The notes below the pieces were generated by a model. That model searched no databases. It was not told the origin of the DNA and saw only the letters and a list, made by a program, of their open reading frames with translations. Shown piece after piece: positions 21,221 through 33,399 of a stretch of DNA of 64,000 nt. The translations under genes were made by a program, and so were the position numbers. The DNA comes from Histoplasma ohiense (lineage: Eukaryota > Ascomycota > Eurotiomycetes > Onygenales > Ajellomycetaceae). The DNA lies in contig JAEVHH010000002.1 of assembly GCA_017607445.1 (NCBI GenBank), forward strand, positions 5,300,001-5,364,000. The letters are read 5' to 3'. Position 1 is the stretch's first letter. Each line of letters starts with the position of its first letter.

Positions 21221-23308
21221 ATGGCTACTACCATAACTCAATCCAAATCGCCTGCCAGTTTGTCTGAAACTATTAACCTCACCGACCTTCCGCCCATATA
21301 TGTCTTGCCGACCCATTTGGACCTGGACCAGCTGCACGAAGTGGAAGAAGCGCTAGAAAGATGCGGTGCTCCGCTCACCTACGATATCTCAGAGTCTGAG
21401 CTCGTCTTGGGTAAAGTGTCGCAGAAGAGACGTGCTGCATTTGAACTTCGATCTAGGGGACTGCAGACTGAGGAAATTTCCGTACCAGCGGTGGTTACCG
21501 CTACTGCTTCAGGAGCAGGCCCATCACCTAAACGGCGGAGGGTTGGAGGTGCGAAGGAAGTGCGTGAGCATGGACGGCCAGCAAAAGAAGATGATGTTGT
21601 CGACCTGACCATAGAATCAGAAGGGGAATACACGGATGCGGACGAAGGATCTGAGAGACATGCTAAGAGGGTGCTTAAACCTCCAAAGTCGCAACCTGAC
21701 GACCTGGTAGTTCAAAAGGTTGAGGGCAGTATCGTGATTCTCAAGTTTTCATGGCTGGAAGATTCTCTTGAAGCAGGCCACGCCCTCCCACTGGCACCAT
21801 ATATTGTTTACCATGCGCGCAAATTAGCTCCCTCGGAAAATGTCTCGGTGGGTGAAACTTCTTCGAGCGTTACTTCTGTGGGGGTTAGCCCACGATCTCC
21901 GCTCGTGCGACGGGAGAGTCCGTCGAGGGCAACTCTGCTGGAGCGTGCAAATGCACATGCATCTTCGTCGCCAACCTCAAGTCGTTTTATTCCAGGTCCT
22001 ATCAGATCTCGCCAGACTAGAGTTCATCACGGGCATCCTGTTCAAAAACAGCCACCCAGGCTTATCCGGGAGACCACTCAAGAACATGAAGCTAACGAGG
22101 AAAGGCCATCAACCCCCGCTTGGGTTCGCGACAATCTTCTTTATGCCTGCCAGAGATCTTCTGTTCTCCATCCGCCCAATGAAGCGTTCATAAACCAACT
22201 CAGCAGGATCAAAAAAGTACGCGAGCTAACTCTCGATGAAATCGGAGTTCGTGCATATAGCACAGCCATTGCCTCTATCGCAGCGTACCCCTACAAACTC
22301 CAATCACCCAAAGAAGTCTCCGCATTGCCAGGCTGCGAATCCAAAATTGCTGTTCTCTTCTCCGAATTTAATCAAAGTAGCGATGGCACCCTTGAAGCTG
22401 CTAACCAACTGGACAAAGACCCAGTCCTCAGTGTCCTTAGCCAATTCAACAACATCTGGGGCGTTGGCGCCAAAACAGCCCGCGATTTCTACTACCACTA
22501 CCACTGGCGAACCATCGATGACATTATCGAACAAGGCTGGAACACGCTCTCCCGCGTGCAGCAGATTGGCATCAAATACTTCCACGAACTCATGGCTGGG
22601 ATCCCACGTAGCGAGGTCGAGTCAATCGCAGACATCGTCCTACGGCACGCTAAACTCGTCCGGCCGCACTCGCAAGAGAACTATGATGGCAAAGGGATTG
22701 AATGCATCATTGTCGGCGGCTACAGACGTGGGAAGGAGTTCAGCGGCGACGTCGACATCATTCTCTCCCACCGCGACGAGAGAGTAACGCACAACCTCGT
22801 CTACGACGTCGTCGCCAGCCTCGAACAGGAAGGATGGATCACGCACACGCTCGCCTTACATCTCACCACCTCGCAGCGGGAGCAGCAGACAGCCCCTTAC
22901 CGTGCCGACACGGGGGGGAAGCCGCGTTTTGACACCTTAGATAAAGCCCTAGTCATCTGGCAGGATCCTCATTTCGACACTGGGAAGGGCGAAGGCGGCG
23001 ATGTTGACAACGATAATCGAAACCCCAACCCGCACCGCCGCGTGGATATCATCATTGCTCCCTGGCGGACGGTCGGTTGCGCCATCGTCGGCTGGACCGG
23101 CGACACGACTTTTGAACGTGACTTGCGCCGCTACGCGAAGAAGATGCACAATTGGAAATTTGACTCGAGCGGGGTACGCTCGCGTAGTACCGGAGGCCAG
23201 GTTATTGATTTGGAGGGTGGGGGGAGTACGTGGCAGGAGAGGGAGAAGTTGGTTTTAGAGGGAATGGGGGTAGGGTGGAGGCCGCCGGAGGAGAGGTGTA
23301 CGAGGTAA
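21221..23308 (+). CDS. family X DNA polymerase (Pol IV / Pol mu-lambda type)
   Basis: Single long exon; the ATG at 21221 gives 695 aa. The frame is open further upstream but only with non-ATG codons, so 21221 is preferred unless a 5' exon exists. The N-terminus (PPIYVLPTHLDLDQLHEVEE onward, interrupted by an acidic/basic linker) looks like a BRCT domain. Next are the 8-kDa-like helices (IASIAAYPYKLQSPKEVSAL), the helix-hairpin-helix FNNIWGVGAKTARDFY, and the nucleotidyltransferase core: IIVGGYRRGKEFSGDVDIIL with Asp510 and Asp512, and RRVDIIIAPW with Asp609. The steric-gate region reads GWTGDTTFERDLRRYA, as in Pol mu and TdT, not YFTGS as in Pol beta, lambda and yeast Pol4. The expected role is gap filling during non-homologous end joining in the nucleus. 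Low sequence conservation makes assignment to a single subfamily uncertain. Confidence 0.9.
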   Translation: MATTITQSKSPASLSETINLTDLPPIYVLPTHLDLDQLHEVEEALERCGAPLTYDISESELVLGKVSQKRRAAFELRSRGLQTEEISVPAVVTATASGAGPSPKRRRVGGAKEVREHGRPAKEDDVVDLTIESEGEYTDADEGSERHAKRVLKPPKSQPDDLVVQKVEGSIVILKFSWLEDSLEAGHALPLAPYIVYHARKLAPSENVSVGETSSSVTSVGVSPRSPLVRRESPSRATLLERANAHASSSPTSSRFIPGPIRSRQTRVHHGHPVQKQPPRLIRETTQEHEANEERPSTPAWVRDNLLYACQRSSVLHPPNEAFINQLSRIKKVRELTLDEIGVRAYSTAIASIAAYPYKLQSPKEVSALPGCESKIAVLFSEFNQSSDGTLEAANQLDKDPVLSVLSQFNNIWGVGAKTARDFYYHYHWRTIDDIIEQGWNTLSRVQQIGIKYFHELMAGIPRSEVESIADIVLRHAKLVRPHSQENYDGKGIECIIVGGYRRGKEFSGDVDIILSHRDERVTHNLVYDVVASLEQEGWITHTLALHLTTSQREQQTAPYRADTGGKPRFDTLDKALVIWQDPHFDTGKGEGGDVDNDNRNPNPHRRVDIIIAPWRTVGCAIVGWTGDTTFERDLRRYAKKMHNWKFDSSGVRSRSTGGQVIDLEGGGSTWQEREKLVLEGMGVGWRPPEERCTR

Positions 23309-24387
23309 CGATAGTATATAATATTTTTATTTCACGTTCAGCAGATGAATAAATTTTATGAATTTCTTTTCTTTGTCTGGTTTGGAATGATGGCCAAATG
23401 AAATTCTCACCCTGCTTCCCATGAGCACGTTTTCTTCACGCTGTGTTTATTATACCTCTTCGATCAAAATTTTAAGGCCTTTTTCATCATTTCCCCCCCC
23501 TTCCCCCCCCCTTCCCCAAACCGACTGACTCCCTGATTGCTCAAGCGGCCATATATGCTTTTCTACAGGGGCGCTCCTGTTTGTAATTACGAAGCACCCT
23601 AAATTATGATGATTGAACGAACAGGCTCGATATACCCAATAACACTCCGTATACAGTGTTTTTCGTTATACTGGATGCAGTGACTTTTGTCACCAAGGTA
23701 CTACCACTGGCTGTGTCATGCTAGCCAAGGCAAGATAACCTTCACACTACTATTTCCGAGTTTGGACTCAATAATTCGACTGGAGGGGTGTTGCTTGAGA
23801 TTAGTTGACGGAATGAACCGAAGAGAACCAAGCGACAAATCACAACAGGCAACAATGACATCACATCGTCATTTACCAGACTGGAAACTATGACATGTGT
23901 ACAAAATATAGAGTCAACATTCGTGGTTAGGGAAAGAGAGGAATGACTCAAATGGGTCAGGTCACATGCATGTTTGATAGGCCGAAATGAAGATAGACAA
24001 GAAAAGCAACTCTGGTATCAAAAATGGGGGGTAACTAGATGGTATTTAAATACCCGCCAAAAAGAAGCAACATGTCATCAACAAGCGCTTCCAAATCGTC
24101 GTAACAATAGCTCGAACTGAAGAGCAAAAAGGAGTTGCCATCGAGTGGGGTTGGGGGACTGGTAGGAGCAAGAAAGATAAAAAGAAATTAAACATAAAAA
24201 AGCCATAAATGCCGAATATCCCCAACATACAAGACGCTGAATACATTGTCCCCAATTCCTGCGAAATCAAAGCAAGAGCTGAAGCACAAGTAAAAAGAGT
24301 AAAAAGAAATTTCAACAAACATAAAAACAAAAAAGGAGAAGGAAACATTCAATGGGGATTGTCGAAATACAATAGCAGAAAAGAAAA
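23309..24387. other. convergent intergenic region
   Basis: About 1.1 kb between the polymerase stop (+) and the flippase stop (-). It contains C-rich runs near 23496-23516. No gene supported; it should hold both 3' UTRs. Confidence 0.55.
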
Positions 24388-27300
24388 TCAAATATCAAGA
24401 GGCCTGGAACTCGCCATTTCCCCATACCTCCCTCTAGATCTAGTAGTATCGTAAGCATTAACAACTCTCATTTGTCCGCCCTCATCCGCCTGACTAAATG
24501 CGTAGCCTCTCTGTTTTCGATTGCGCTGCACTTGTCTAACTTTGCGAATCGCTTTCTGGAATTGCTCCATCCGAGGTCTGTAGTCTTGCACGTTGTATTT
24601 CTGTATCTCCTGCACATGATGGTACGCTTGCGGGAAATACATGCGCTTGATGTACTTCCAGGCAAAATCACGCACGAGACATACGACTGGTAGCACAATG
24701 GCCATGAGCCAGAAGACAAGTGACTGGAAGAGGTTGGGGATGATTCCTTCGTATTCTGTCGAAAATCCGGCGCCAATTCTGGGTGCAGAGAAACCGTAAA
24801 CCGGCAAGAATCCCATCCAGATTATCATCGAGCCGGGAATGGCAATGAATGTGTATTTGGTCCAGATGTTGGTGACTAGGGCAGCTTTTCCAAGAACCGT
24901 GGCGAGGACGGCGGTATAGAGTGCCGTTCCCCAGAACCAGTGGCCAGCTAATTTGCCGTTCGCCAGAGGGAGATCCCAAAGGAAGATTGCTTGAGAGAGG
25001 AAGTAGGCAATGAGAGAGTGGTAGAAACCATTGCCAATCCAGGACCAGAAACTGTGCATTTTGAAAAATACCCCTTTCTGGCCTAACTGGTAAAGTTGTG
25101 GGTATCTGTCCAGAAGACGTGCGGAAATGAATTGGTCAAAAATGCCCATGGCGAACGGGGGCATGACTGTGAAAAAAACGTTATAAAATGATAGAGTCCA
25201 AGATTCGTAAATAACCTGACCAGAAAAAGAATTTTGAAAAGAGTACTGTGTTGAAACCATGTTAGCTAAAAGCTGGAAGACATCAAGCATACGCGTGAAG
25301 GTGAAGAAACCTACCCAAAATTGAGTCATGTACAATGCAATATTTTTATAGAATGAATAGAGAATAACTTTGCTGATACGTTGATAACTCCAAGCGCCGT
25401 GAACAAGAAGCAACTTCCGAAGAAAGCGGAACTGGGCGATTGCGACATCAGCGCTGCGGGCTGCCTGAAGACCTTCAACACCACTAATGCCGACACCCAC
25501 ATGGGCGGCTTGGATCATGGAAACATCGTTTGCGCCGTCGCCAATCGCAAGAAGCAATGCTTTGAGATGCCGTTTGACAAGCTTAACGACAAGAGCCTTT
25601 TGAAGGGGAGATACACGACTTAAAAGAATGCAGAGTTAGCTTGAGGCTTAATAAAAACGATGGAGATTAGAAAATAACATACCAACAAATGACAGCTTTG
25701 CACATAACAGCCAAGTCCAGAAATATCTTCTCCATATCCTTTTCAAGAGCGTACGTTAGAGATTTACCGTCAATGATAAGTGCCAATGTCTCGCTGTCCG
25801 GAGAACCGGCTTGGCTTTGAACCTGCTGCAGCTTTTTGGACAAGTTATCTTTTGTAGCCAGCGCCGACTCCTCGTTTACAATCAATAAAGCCATGTCCTC
25901 TGAGATCAATTTGCAACTCATGCCAATGTTGATAGCAGTTTCTTGTCTGTCGCCAGTCAAAACCCAAACTTTGATTCCCGCTGTTTGCAAGGTATGAATT
26001 GTATCTGGAACGCCATCTTGCAGCTTATCTTCGATAGCTGTTGCTCCAAGAAGGAAAAAGTCTTTCTCGATGATCTCAGCCGCTTTGTCAAGCTCCTCGG
26101 CTCGATTACCAGTGACTGTTGTCGCTGCTTTATCGTAGATTTGGTACCACTGGGAGAATTCCTCCTCAGGTACTTCTCTCATCGCGAGACACAGAGTCCG
26201 GAGACCGTCGGATGCATATTCTTCGAGATGCTGAAGGGTAACATCGACGGTAGGATTATCCGCGTGCAAACGTTCCAAAATCACAGTATCAGCCCCCTTG
26301 CAGTAAATCCTGATTTTGCCATCGGGGCATCTGAAAATGGTAGACATGCGTTTTCTCGTTGAGTTAAATTCGCAAACCGCAAGTAATTCAAATTCCTGCT
26401 CTTGACCGTTCGCAGAGATGATGACAGACTTCGGCCGCCGGTTCGTGAATCGGTAGCCCATCATAACTGCACCCTCGACTAGTGCGCCTTCATCGGGAGA
26501 CGCAGCCTGGTATTTGATAACATCTGGCTTTTCCGCCTTTCTCTCTGGAATGACGGTGTGGCACGTAGCTAGTAGACAAAGAAAGTGGTGGATTGCTGTC
26601 CGGGTGGGATGCGAGTTCAAATGCTCAACGAGTTGTTTAAAGTCATACATTCCCATTTCTGAGTCATCGCCATCCACCACTCTTCTGTCCTCGGATACAA
26701 CTTCGGCATACTGAAGCCCGCCGATAGAACATTGCTTAAACTCCATCATGTTGCATGTCAACGTGCCTGTTTTGTCAGAGAAGATGTATTCAATTTGGCC
26801 TAACTCTTCGACCAAGGAAGAGGTACGGCAGGTGGCAGATGTGTCGGTTTTGTCGTAGTAAATATCTAGGTCAGAATTTATGAGGAAAGCATGATAATAC
26901 TTGACTATTTCTATAGTCACGAATAGAGATATAGGAACGAGGTTAGAGTAGAGGACCCAGTAGGTAAAAATATCAGAGAAGAATTGTTGAGCCGCATTAA
27001 CATTCCCGATGTATAGGTAGATGAGCTCGTCTGCAGATTTCATCCGAACAACCAAGTGTCCGATCGAACTGATCAAGCTAAGGATAAGCAAAATTCCGAC
27101 AAGCATAAGAATTTGCAGGTTAACCATGCGTTCGACGGCAGTTCTCTTGATCGGCGTTGCGGTTGCGTTCCTCATCAACTTCGTTTCATGGCCAGTAAAA
27201 ACGACAAGACCATGGATCCAAGGGGTATTACGCAAAGTAGCGCCTCGGAGGAGGAGTTGATCAGGGTTGAGGGCCAACTCCTTTTCTCCACCTCCAGCTT

Positions 27301-28594
27301 GCAACGTCAATGTAGCTTCATAGGTATAAAGGCTGGAGTTGGGTTGTTCGGATTTGATTCTCCCAGTGAGCCTACCGAGTTGACTGGGACTAACAAGATC
27401 AGCCGTTTCTGGTATAGCTTGTTTTATTTTGAGGTTCGTTTCGCCGTCCAAGTTCGCAGTTTCAATGTAACAAAGGCCCTCTGGTTCGGAACTTGCAAGG
27501 AGAACCAGGTCTGCGGGGAAAGGCTGCTCTGATTCAACTTTGACGATATCGCCCACTGCTACATTTATCCATTTCGTATCCTCAAAAGTGGAGCCTTTGA
27601 GAACCTGTGCCCTCGAGTAATTAAGGGATTTATCAGAAGTCTTCCGTTTCCAATCTTCAACCAGTTCCTTTATAGCTGACACTAGGAGCACAACAGCGAG
27701 AGGGGCGATGGTGGTATATCGATTAGTCGGGGAGATATTAGGGATTTGCTGGAGGGCGGCAGTGAACAAGAAGAACAAGTTCGCATATTTGGAGAATTGC
27801 TCAAATAGGAATTTCGGCACGAAGGTAAACACATTGTACTTTGCAGTTGATATATGATTGTCCACATATCTATTTGCCGCATTCGCTGGGGAATTGTTGA
27901 ATAGGATGACTCGAGGGCCCAACGTCGACGGATCGATCTTGCGCCTTCCAAACCCAAATTTGAAATCGCTAGCACTAAATTTTTTCTCCTTGAGTCTTGA
28001 TGAACTTCCTCCATCATCGTCTGCCCCAACGGTGTCTACCCCGGCCGATCTAGCACCCGTTTCAGTCAACGGCAAGTCCATTTCCGAGTACGGCGATTTC
28101 ATCCCAAGCATATTTTTTGCTCTCCCCACCAATCCGCCGCCTAGGCTCAATATGCTGTTCCGATCCCGTGCTCGGGCATCTCTCACAGGAATCGCACCGT
28201 CCATGTCATTTTGATCATTATAGTAACCTTGCGCTGATCGAGTATCATCAAAATCGTTCAAGTCATCTGAATATCGCTGGTAGTTGTGTAAATCTGAAGT
28301 CTGTGAATACGGTTGGTATGCTTCACCTGCCCCAGAAAAGTGACCTGTCCCAGCTCCAGAGCGCGATCCCGTAGTCTGCGTTGGCTGTCGGCCTCCAACA
28401 AACGCATCGTATGACACCGATGGCCTTGGTTGGGAAGCATCAGGATCTTGAATATCGAATTGTTGTAAGAGGCGATCGTCAGTCACTGGAGGGCGCTGGC
28501 CGCTGTTGTATACGGAGGCCGTGTCTTCGACCTGTACGAGGTTACCATCGTTTCCAGGGGGCGAGCGATAGCCCGGCCGCCCGCCACCGGCCAT
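24388..28594 (-). CDS. DRS2: P4-type phospholipid-translocating ATPase (Drs2-like flippase)
   Basis: Two exons, 28594-25683 and 25618-24388, with a 64-nt GTATGT...AAG intron. The junction rebuilds CRVSPLQKALVVKLVKRH; 1380 aa, close to yeast Drs2 (1355 aa). The flippase N-domain signature GPRVILFNNSPANAANRYVD comes before the first membrane helices. The A-domain has NLDGETNLKIKQA. The phosphorylated aspartate is in IFSDKTGTLTCN (about residue 606). KGADTVILERL, VLTGDRQETAINIG and GDGANDVSMIQAAHVGVGISG complete the P- and N-domain motifs. The C-terminus carries eight or so helices and a basic tail (RQVQRNRKQRGYAF). Drs2 moves phosphatidylserine to the cytosolic leaflet of trans-Golgi and endosomal membranes, with a Cdc50 partner that is not in this window. 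The gene symbol is by homology. Confidence 0.95.
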
Positions 28595-29668
28595 ATCGCA
28601 GCAAGTGGCGACGAAATCACCGTCACTAAGTTGCCTTATGGTGGTAGAAGGGGCGCATTTATGGACAGTGGCCGGGAGAAGGGGAGGGTGGGTTCAAGGT
28701 GTGTTGGAAATCTTCAGGGCGACAAACGAACAAGAGCTGTCTGCTCTCCGGCTTGTGCTATAAAAGCCTAGTTTTCTTGATAACGATATGTACGAAAAGT
28801 TTGGCTGAAGAGCAAATCTCATGAAAACTGTTTCCATAACAGTGTCGATGTCGACAGGTTGAACCAGCCAGGGCTCCCCGTCGTTGGATGTTTTCCGTCA
28901 TCCGCTGAGGCTTAGTCCTGGCTAAGAAAGGAGCCGCAGCAGGCACCACGCGCGTATTACGGTTACCGTACCATCGCCAGCCAATGAGGTCCGGTGTAGC
29001 CACGCATTGGTATTGTAGTATGGTAAAGCCCTTACCACGGGTTGGCTTCGTTCAGCTCCGTGATAAGCCAACTGACGGAACACATTTTCCCGTCGATGGT
29101 TGGATTCCGGCCTTTTATATCTTGGTTGTCGGCGACTCATCCATAGAATCCAACTTGTGGGGCTATGGCTGTTCTTTTGAAATGTTGGTGGCGGATTGTT
29201 CTCCAGAGATTCCGATATTGTACTCCGTATGGAACAAAAGGTTGTTTGACAGTAATTACTAGTAGTGTCATTACGAGCAGGCCAACAGCAGTGACATAGG
29301 GCTGGAGAAGCAGGAAAGAATATCAATTCGATATATCTTCTGCTGGCCAATTTTTGTTGCAAATTTCAGCTCGGTGTCAACAGAGATTGAGATTACTGCT
29401 TGCTCTCTGTGCAGGCGGAGACATCCGCATGCTACTGCGTAATGCTCAACTTTTTGGTGCATCAGCTCTTCCGGCCTGAGAGCGCACTAGGTCGTAAGCG
29501 CCCAGAGACTAAAAGACGCAACGATATCCATCAAGGAAAAGGTCAATCGCCAAAATCTCTTGTGGATGGCATGTGTCGAGCTGAGGGCTACTTCCAGTTA
29601 TCATACAAAATAACACATTCATCATCAAACACATATAAAAGAAAAAGTGGTATCAAAAGATCATTGAT
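28595..29668. other. flippase upstream region and RRP45 3' flank
   Basis: About 1.07 kb between two minus-strand genes: promoter and leader of the flippase (right of 28594) and the 3' UTR of RRP45 (left of 29669). Short frames only; no gene supported. Confidence 0.55.
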
Positions 29669-30750
29669 TTATCTTTCATTCGCGGCGCTTGATTCTGCAG
29701 CATCTTGACGTTTTTGTTCCCGAGTCTTCAAATCTTCCTCCAACTTCGCGGATATGAACTTGCTCATGGCCTTTATCTTAGCCAGTGCCACAGTGGAGCA
29801 TGAAATCATGCTTAAAGGGTCTCCCGGGGTCCCGTCTGGCTTTGTATAAAGAGCAATCTCGCCGGTCTCATCTAGAGAAATGATGAGGCTTCCTTCGCTG
29901 ACAGCTTCCTCCTTTGACGTTGCGTCTAGCACAATGATTCTGCCCTCATCATACATATTGAACGTAGTGGAAAGCGGGAGTTTAGTTAAGTTCAAAGGAG
30001 ATGGAACTCTTTCTTCTGGACGGTAGACGGTCACCCGTCCCTCGCGAACAACAGCCTCTGGTAAACGGAAGTGGAGCAAGCCTGTCATGATGGCCAGACA
30101 GCAGCTGTCAACCAGTCCGCCGTCTGAGTCCACGACATGTACATCCGCCCGAACATGCCAACAATTTTTCCCCGCTGCTATGCAGAGTGATTCAGTATCG
30201 AGCGCATTGGATCGCCGGATTATCCTGTCAAGGGTACGGACAAGCTGTGATTCTTGCTCTGATTGTCTCTTGGGGGGAAAAATGAGCCTTAGCAATTATA
30301 TCGAAAACACATTCAATGATAGATGGCACTCGGAGGCCCGGTTAGCGTACCTTCCCGTTTCGTAGGCAGGAGAAGCCATGTCATTAAGTTCCACAGACAC
30401 TGTGAAAATTCCATCGTTCTCTCTATCGGAGCGGGGTTTGGTCACCTCCGCAGATATGCGCACCACAACACTAGTATACGTGTAAGTTACTAAAATATAT
30501 AAGCCTAGTTTACTTTTTGCAAGCAAAAATCGAATGATACAGAGTAGCTCTATCCCCGGCAAGCTAGCGGAGGCGAACGAACGAACCTAGTTTTCCCCAA
30601 TTGCAGCTTGACATGTCCATATTCATCGCCGAAGGACACCGTCAACGGGCGGAGCTGGTCTAGAGCACGGCCATCGAGTCGCACATTTTTATGGAGAGCC
30701 TCCAAGATAAATGCACGCTCATTAGCCGAAATATCAGCTTCCTTCGGCAT
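29669..30750 (-). CDS. RRP45: exosome core subunit Rrp45 (EXOSC9-type)
   Basis: Three exons: 30750-30587, 30470-30351, 30266-29669; 882 nt, 293 aa (yeast Rrp45 is 305 aa). The start MPKEADISANERAFILEAL followed by NVRLDGRALDQLRPL is the standard Rrp45 N-terminus of the RNase PH fold. Junctions give LGKTSVVVRISAEV and YETGRQSEQESQLVRTLDR. The second half holds CWHVRADVHVVDSDGGLVD and NMYDEGRIIVLDATSKEE. Rrp45 is one of six RNase PH-type ring subunits of the nuclear and cytoplasmic RNA exosome; in eukaryotes the ring is catalytically dead and threads RNA to Rrp44 or Rrp6. The C-terminal tail is short and charged. Its start lies 245 bp from the CWC15 start on the other strand. Confidence 0.93.
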
Positions 30751-30995
30751 GCTCAGGCGTTTCTATCCAATATTGCATGGGTAGAATAGATGGCACATCT
30801 CTAAAATTCCAAATATGCTTATAACGCATCAATGTTTATCCGTTTATAGCTCCTGATGACTAAACTCTTGGCATTTAACTATCACGTCGATGTTCCTTCA
30901 TTACCAACGAAGAAGCATGCTGCTCCAGATAAACTCTATCCCTTTATAATTTCCGTTATCTTTCAAAAAGATTCATTGCTATTATAAGGTTCAGA
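30751..30995. promoter_or_regulatory. bidirectional promoter, RRP45 / CWC15
   Basis: Only 245 bp separate the divergent start codons of RRP45 (-) and CWC15 (+), both RNA-processing factors, so both promoters and leaders must fit here. Orientation and distance are seen directly; shared regulation is inference. Confidence 0.7.
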
Positions 30996-32148
30996 ATGAC
31001 TACAGGTATGTGTAACATCTACCCTGTCAACGAACTGGGTTGCTAATTCTCCTCCAGCACATAGACCAACTTTCGATCCGGTAAGCTACCCTTCCCCAAC
31101 AATCACAAAAGTACGACAAACTCATAGTTTGGAGTAGGCTCGAGGCAAGGAGGCTCTGAGGGGCCCCGCCTACCACCAGCGTCTTCTCCCCGCACATACG
31201 TTCCTCAAAACCAGGTATGACATCCCCATTATACTCTCCCAGCCAGGGTTCCCACGTCACTGACATCCATCGTTACTAGACAACCTGGCCAAGGTGGTGA
31301 TGCGGACGAGAAGCGCGATCTGAGAACCGAGCTCCTGAAGGCCGAGGCCGCGCATTTTGCCAAGAAGGGTATTTCCCAAGATAAATCCGCGCCATCTACA
31401 ACTGCGATCGATCCATCTATACCGAAACGCCAGCTAGAGAATGGGCCAAGCGAATATGAAAATGGAGAAACAGAGGACCCGGAATCTAAGAGACGGCGGA
31501 TATTAGAGGAAACACGGGATATAGATGCGGATTCGGCCGGTTCAGAGAGTGATAGTAGTGAAGACGGGAGGTAGGCGACGACACCAGGAGTTGCACTTGA
31601 GATATATGATGCTGACTGGATAAATAGTGATGACGACGAAGATGAAACCGCGGAGCTAATGCGGGAATTGGAAAAGATTAAGAGGGAACGGGCTGAGCAG
31701 AAGGCGAAAGAGGTTTGTACATCATGACAAGTTCTGTTCCTTTCCTTTTATTGGGCAACCAGAGTATGCTGAAACAAGACGGTCGTTAGGAGCAAGAGAG
31801 AGAAGCTCAGGAGAAGGAGAAACGCGAGGTCGATATTGCACGAGGCAACCCGCTACTCAACCCTCAGGATTTCAGTGTTAAGCGGCGATGGGACGATGAT
31901 GTTGTCTTTAAAAACCAAGCCCGCGGTACGGAGAATAGAGGCAAAAAGGAATTTGTTAATGTATGACGACTTGTTTCCCTCATTGCTACATGCTTTGATA
32001 GATAGAAATGGCTGACAAATGACCCAATTCAGGATTTATTGCGATCTGATTTCCATAAACGCTTCATGGTATTTACTTTCTCTCTCTCAAGATAGTATTG
32101 TTGGTGGTTTGCTAACATGGCATCTTATAGTCTAAATACGTGAAGTAA
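30996..32148 (+). CDS. CWC15: spliceosome factor Cwc15
   Basis: Eight short exons: 30996-31005, 31058-31080, 31138-31214, 31280-31570, 31628-31712, 31790-31960, 32033-32068, 32131-32148; 711 nt, 236 aa. The phase bookkeeping closes exactly. The protein starts MTTAHRPTFDPARGKEALRG, the hallmark Cwf15/Cwc15 N-terminus, followed by a disordered middle with SESDSSEDG and SDDDEDETAELMRELEKIKR. It ends in the conserved block GNPLLNPQDFSVKRRWDDDV and FKNQARGTENR. The terminus is FMSKYVK. Cwc15 belongs to the Prp19/NTC-associated Cdc5 complex of the active spliceosome. Exon 1 carries only three codons plus one base. High intron density in a splicing-factor gene is notable but not unusual for filamentous fungi. 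Confidence 0.93.
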
Positions 32149-32684
32149 CCTTGATTTCGGCAACATTGGAACCCACTCAACTGTACATACATGAATGATA
32201 CGAACAAGCGCAATCCAATGCGGACATTCTTTTCCCCTGCGCGCTTAGAGCCATTCCCATGCTATATCCTGGGGCGTCGCAAAATGGGAATTGGTGACCA
32301 ATCAGCCCCCAAGGTTGTTTATGTCCGCATCTTTGAGTTAATGAGACATTAAATCATTCTGCACCAGGCCCACCAAGCACGGTGCGTACGGCACAGATCC
32401 GGAATCATTCGAAAGATTACTAGCTCATTGCAATCTCAAATATAGGGCTGTGAAAGCTGCGCTTGGAAGTCTGGAGTGAAGTGGTTGGCAAATCACACCA
32501 AACTGGTTTAGAACCGTGAGATTTATGTGTTGTTTTATAGATTCATAGCTATTACATACCAAGAGCGTATTGATATATTTTCCATTTCCAATCGTAACAT
32601 TCACGTGATGATATTTCAACCCGTTCTTAGACACAAGTTCTTCCATAATACATTCACAAAACAACATTTCCTCCCCCGCCTGGC
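32149..32684. other. tandem gene spacer
   Basis: About 535 bp between CWC15 and MED22, both on the plus strand. No gene; it should hold the CWC15 3' UTR and the MED22 promoter. Confidence 0.55.
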
Positions 32685-33399
32685 ATGGATCCCCAGCAGC
32701 CCACATCCCGGGCTCTGCAAGGTCAGAATTATCCAACCCATACAATTATCCTTTCATCTATCTTCTCAATTGAAAGCCACTCAAGCTAAGCGGTATGACG
32801 TCGCATTGGCAACCAGGCCGCATAAACACCAACATCGCACAGCTGCTACAACGATTCGAGAATATCATGGCAACTGCAACGGTGAGCTAATATAGCAGAT
32901 ATATAAACTAATGGATGATTTACCTGCTCACGGGGAGCAAGGAGAATATTTCAACTTTTCCGGGAATAACAAGTTGCCAACTAATTGGGTGAAAAACTTC
33001 CACAACAATTCAGGTCGAGAATACAAGCTTCACATCCACAGCCATCGAAACATATCAGCTAGATGTTGAATCTACCGCTCTTGTTCGTATTCTCCTATCT
33101 ATTTCCCGCCCCTACTTCCTTCCGCATGAAAAATGCCGCGAAAATACGTATGCACAGCCCACAGATACCGAATGGCCGAAAACTGCTAACTGCTACTCCT
33201 GCTTTTAATCTCGGCCCAGATCCGCGCTGCGGAAGATATCCTTTCATTAACACGTTCCATGAAGGAAGCATGGCTATTCGGGAAATTAGATACCCTCGGG
33301 GAGAACGAGAGGGATGTGCAGAGGAGGGAGGCGATGGAGAGGGATGCGCTGACCGTCAAGAATGCCATTGAAAATGGCGTGGTATCGACGATGAAATAG
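32685..33399 (+). CDS. MED22: Mediator head subunit Med22 (Srb6-type)
   Basis: Four exons: 32685-32721, 32817-32881, 33014-33082, 33220-33399; 351 nt, 116 aa. The joined protein starts MDPQQPTSRALQGRINTNIA and contains LLQRFENIMATATVE, IETYQLDVESTALIRAAEDI and SLTRSMKEAWLFGKLDTLGE. This is the helical pattern of Med22/Surfeit-5, in which two long helices carry the conserved Arg-Ala-Ala-Glu and Lys-x-Trp positions. Length matches the family (about 115-150 aa). Med22 sits in the Mediator head module with Med11 and links RNA polymerase II to activators. The introns are long relative to the exons. The third donor (GTTCGT at 33083) is weak, but it is the only phase-0 choice that yields ALIRAAED. 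The protein is small and split, so it is easily missed by ORF scanning. Confidence 0.9.
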
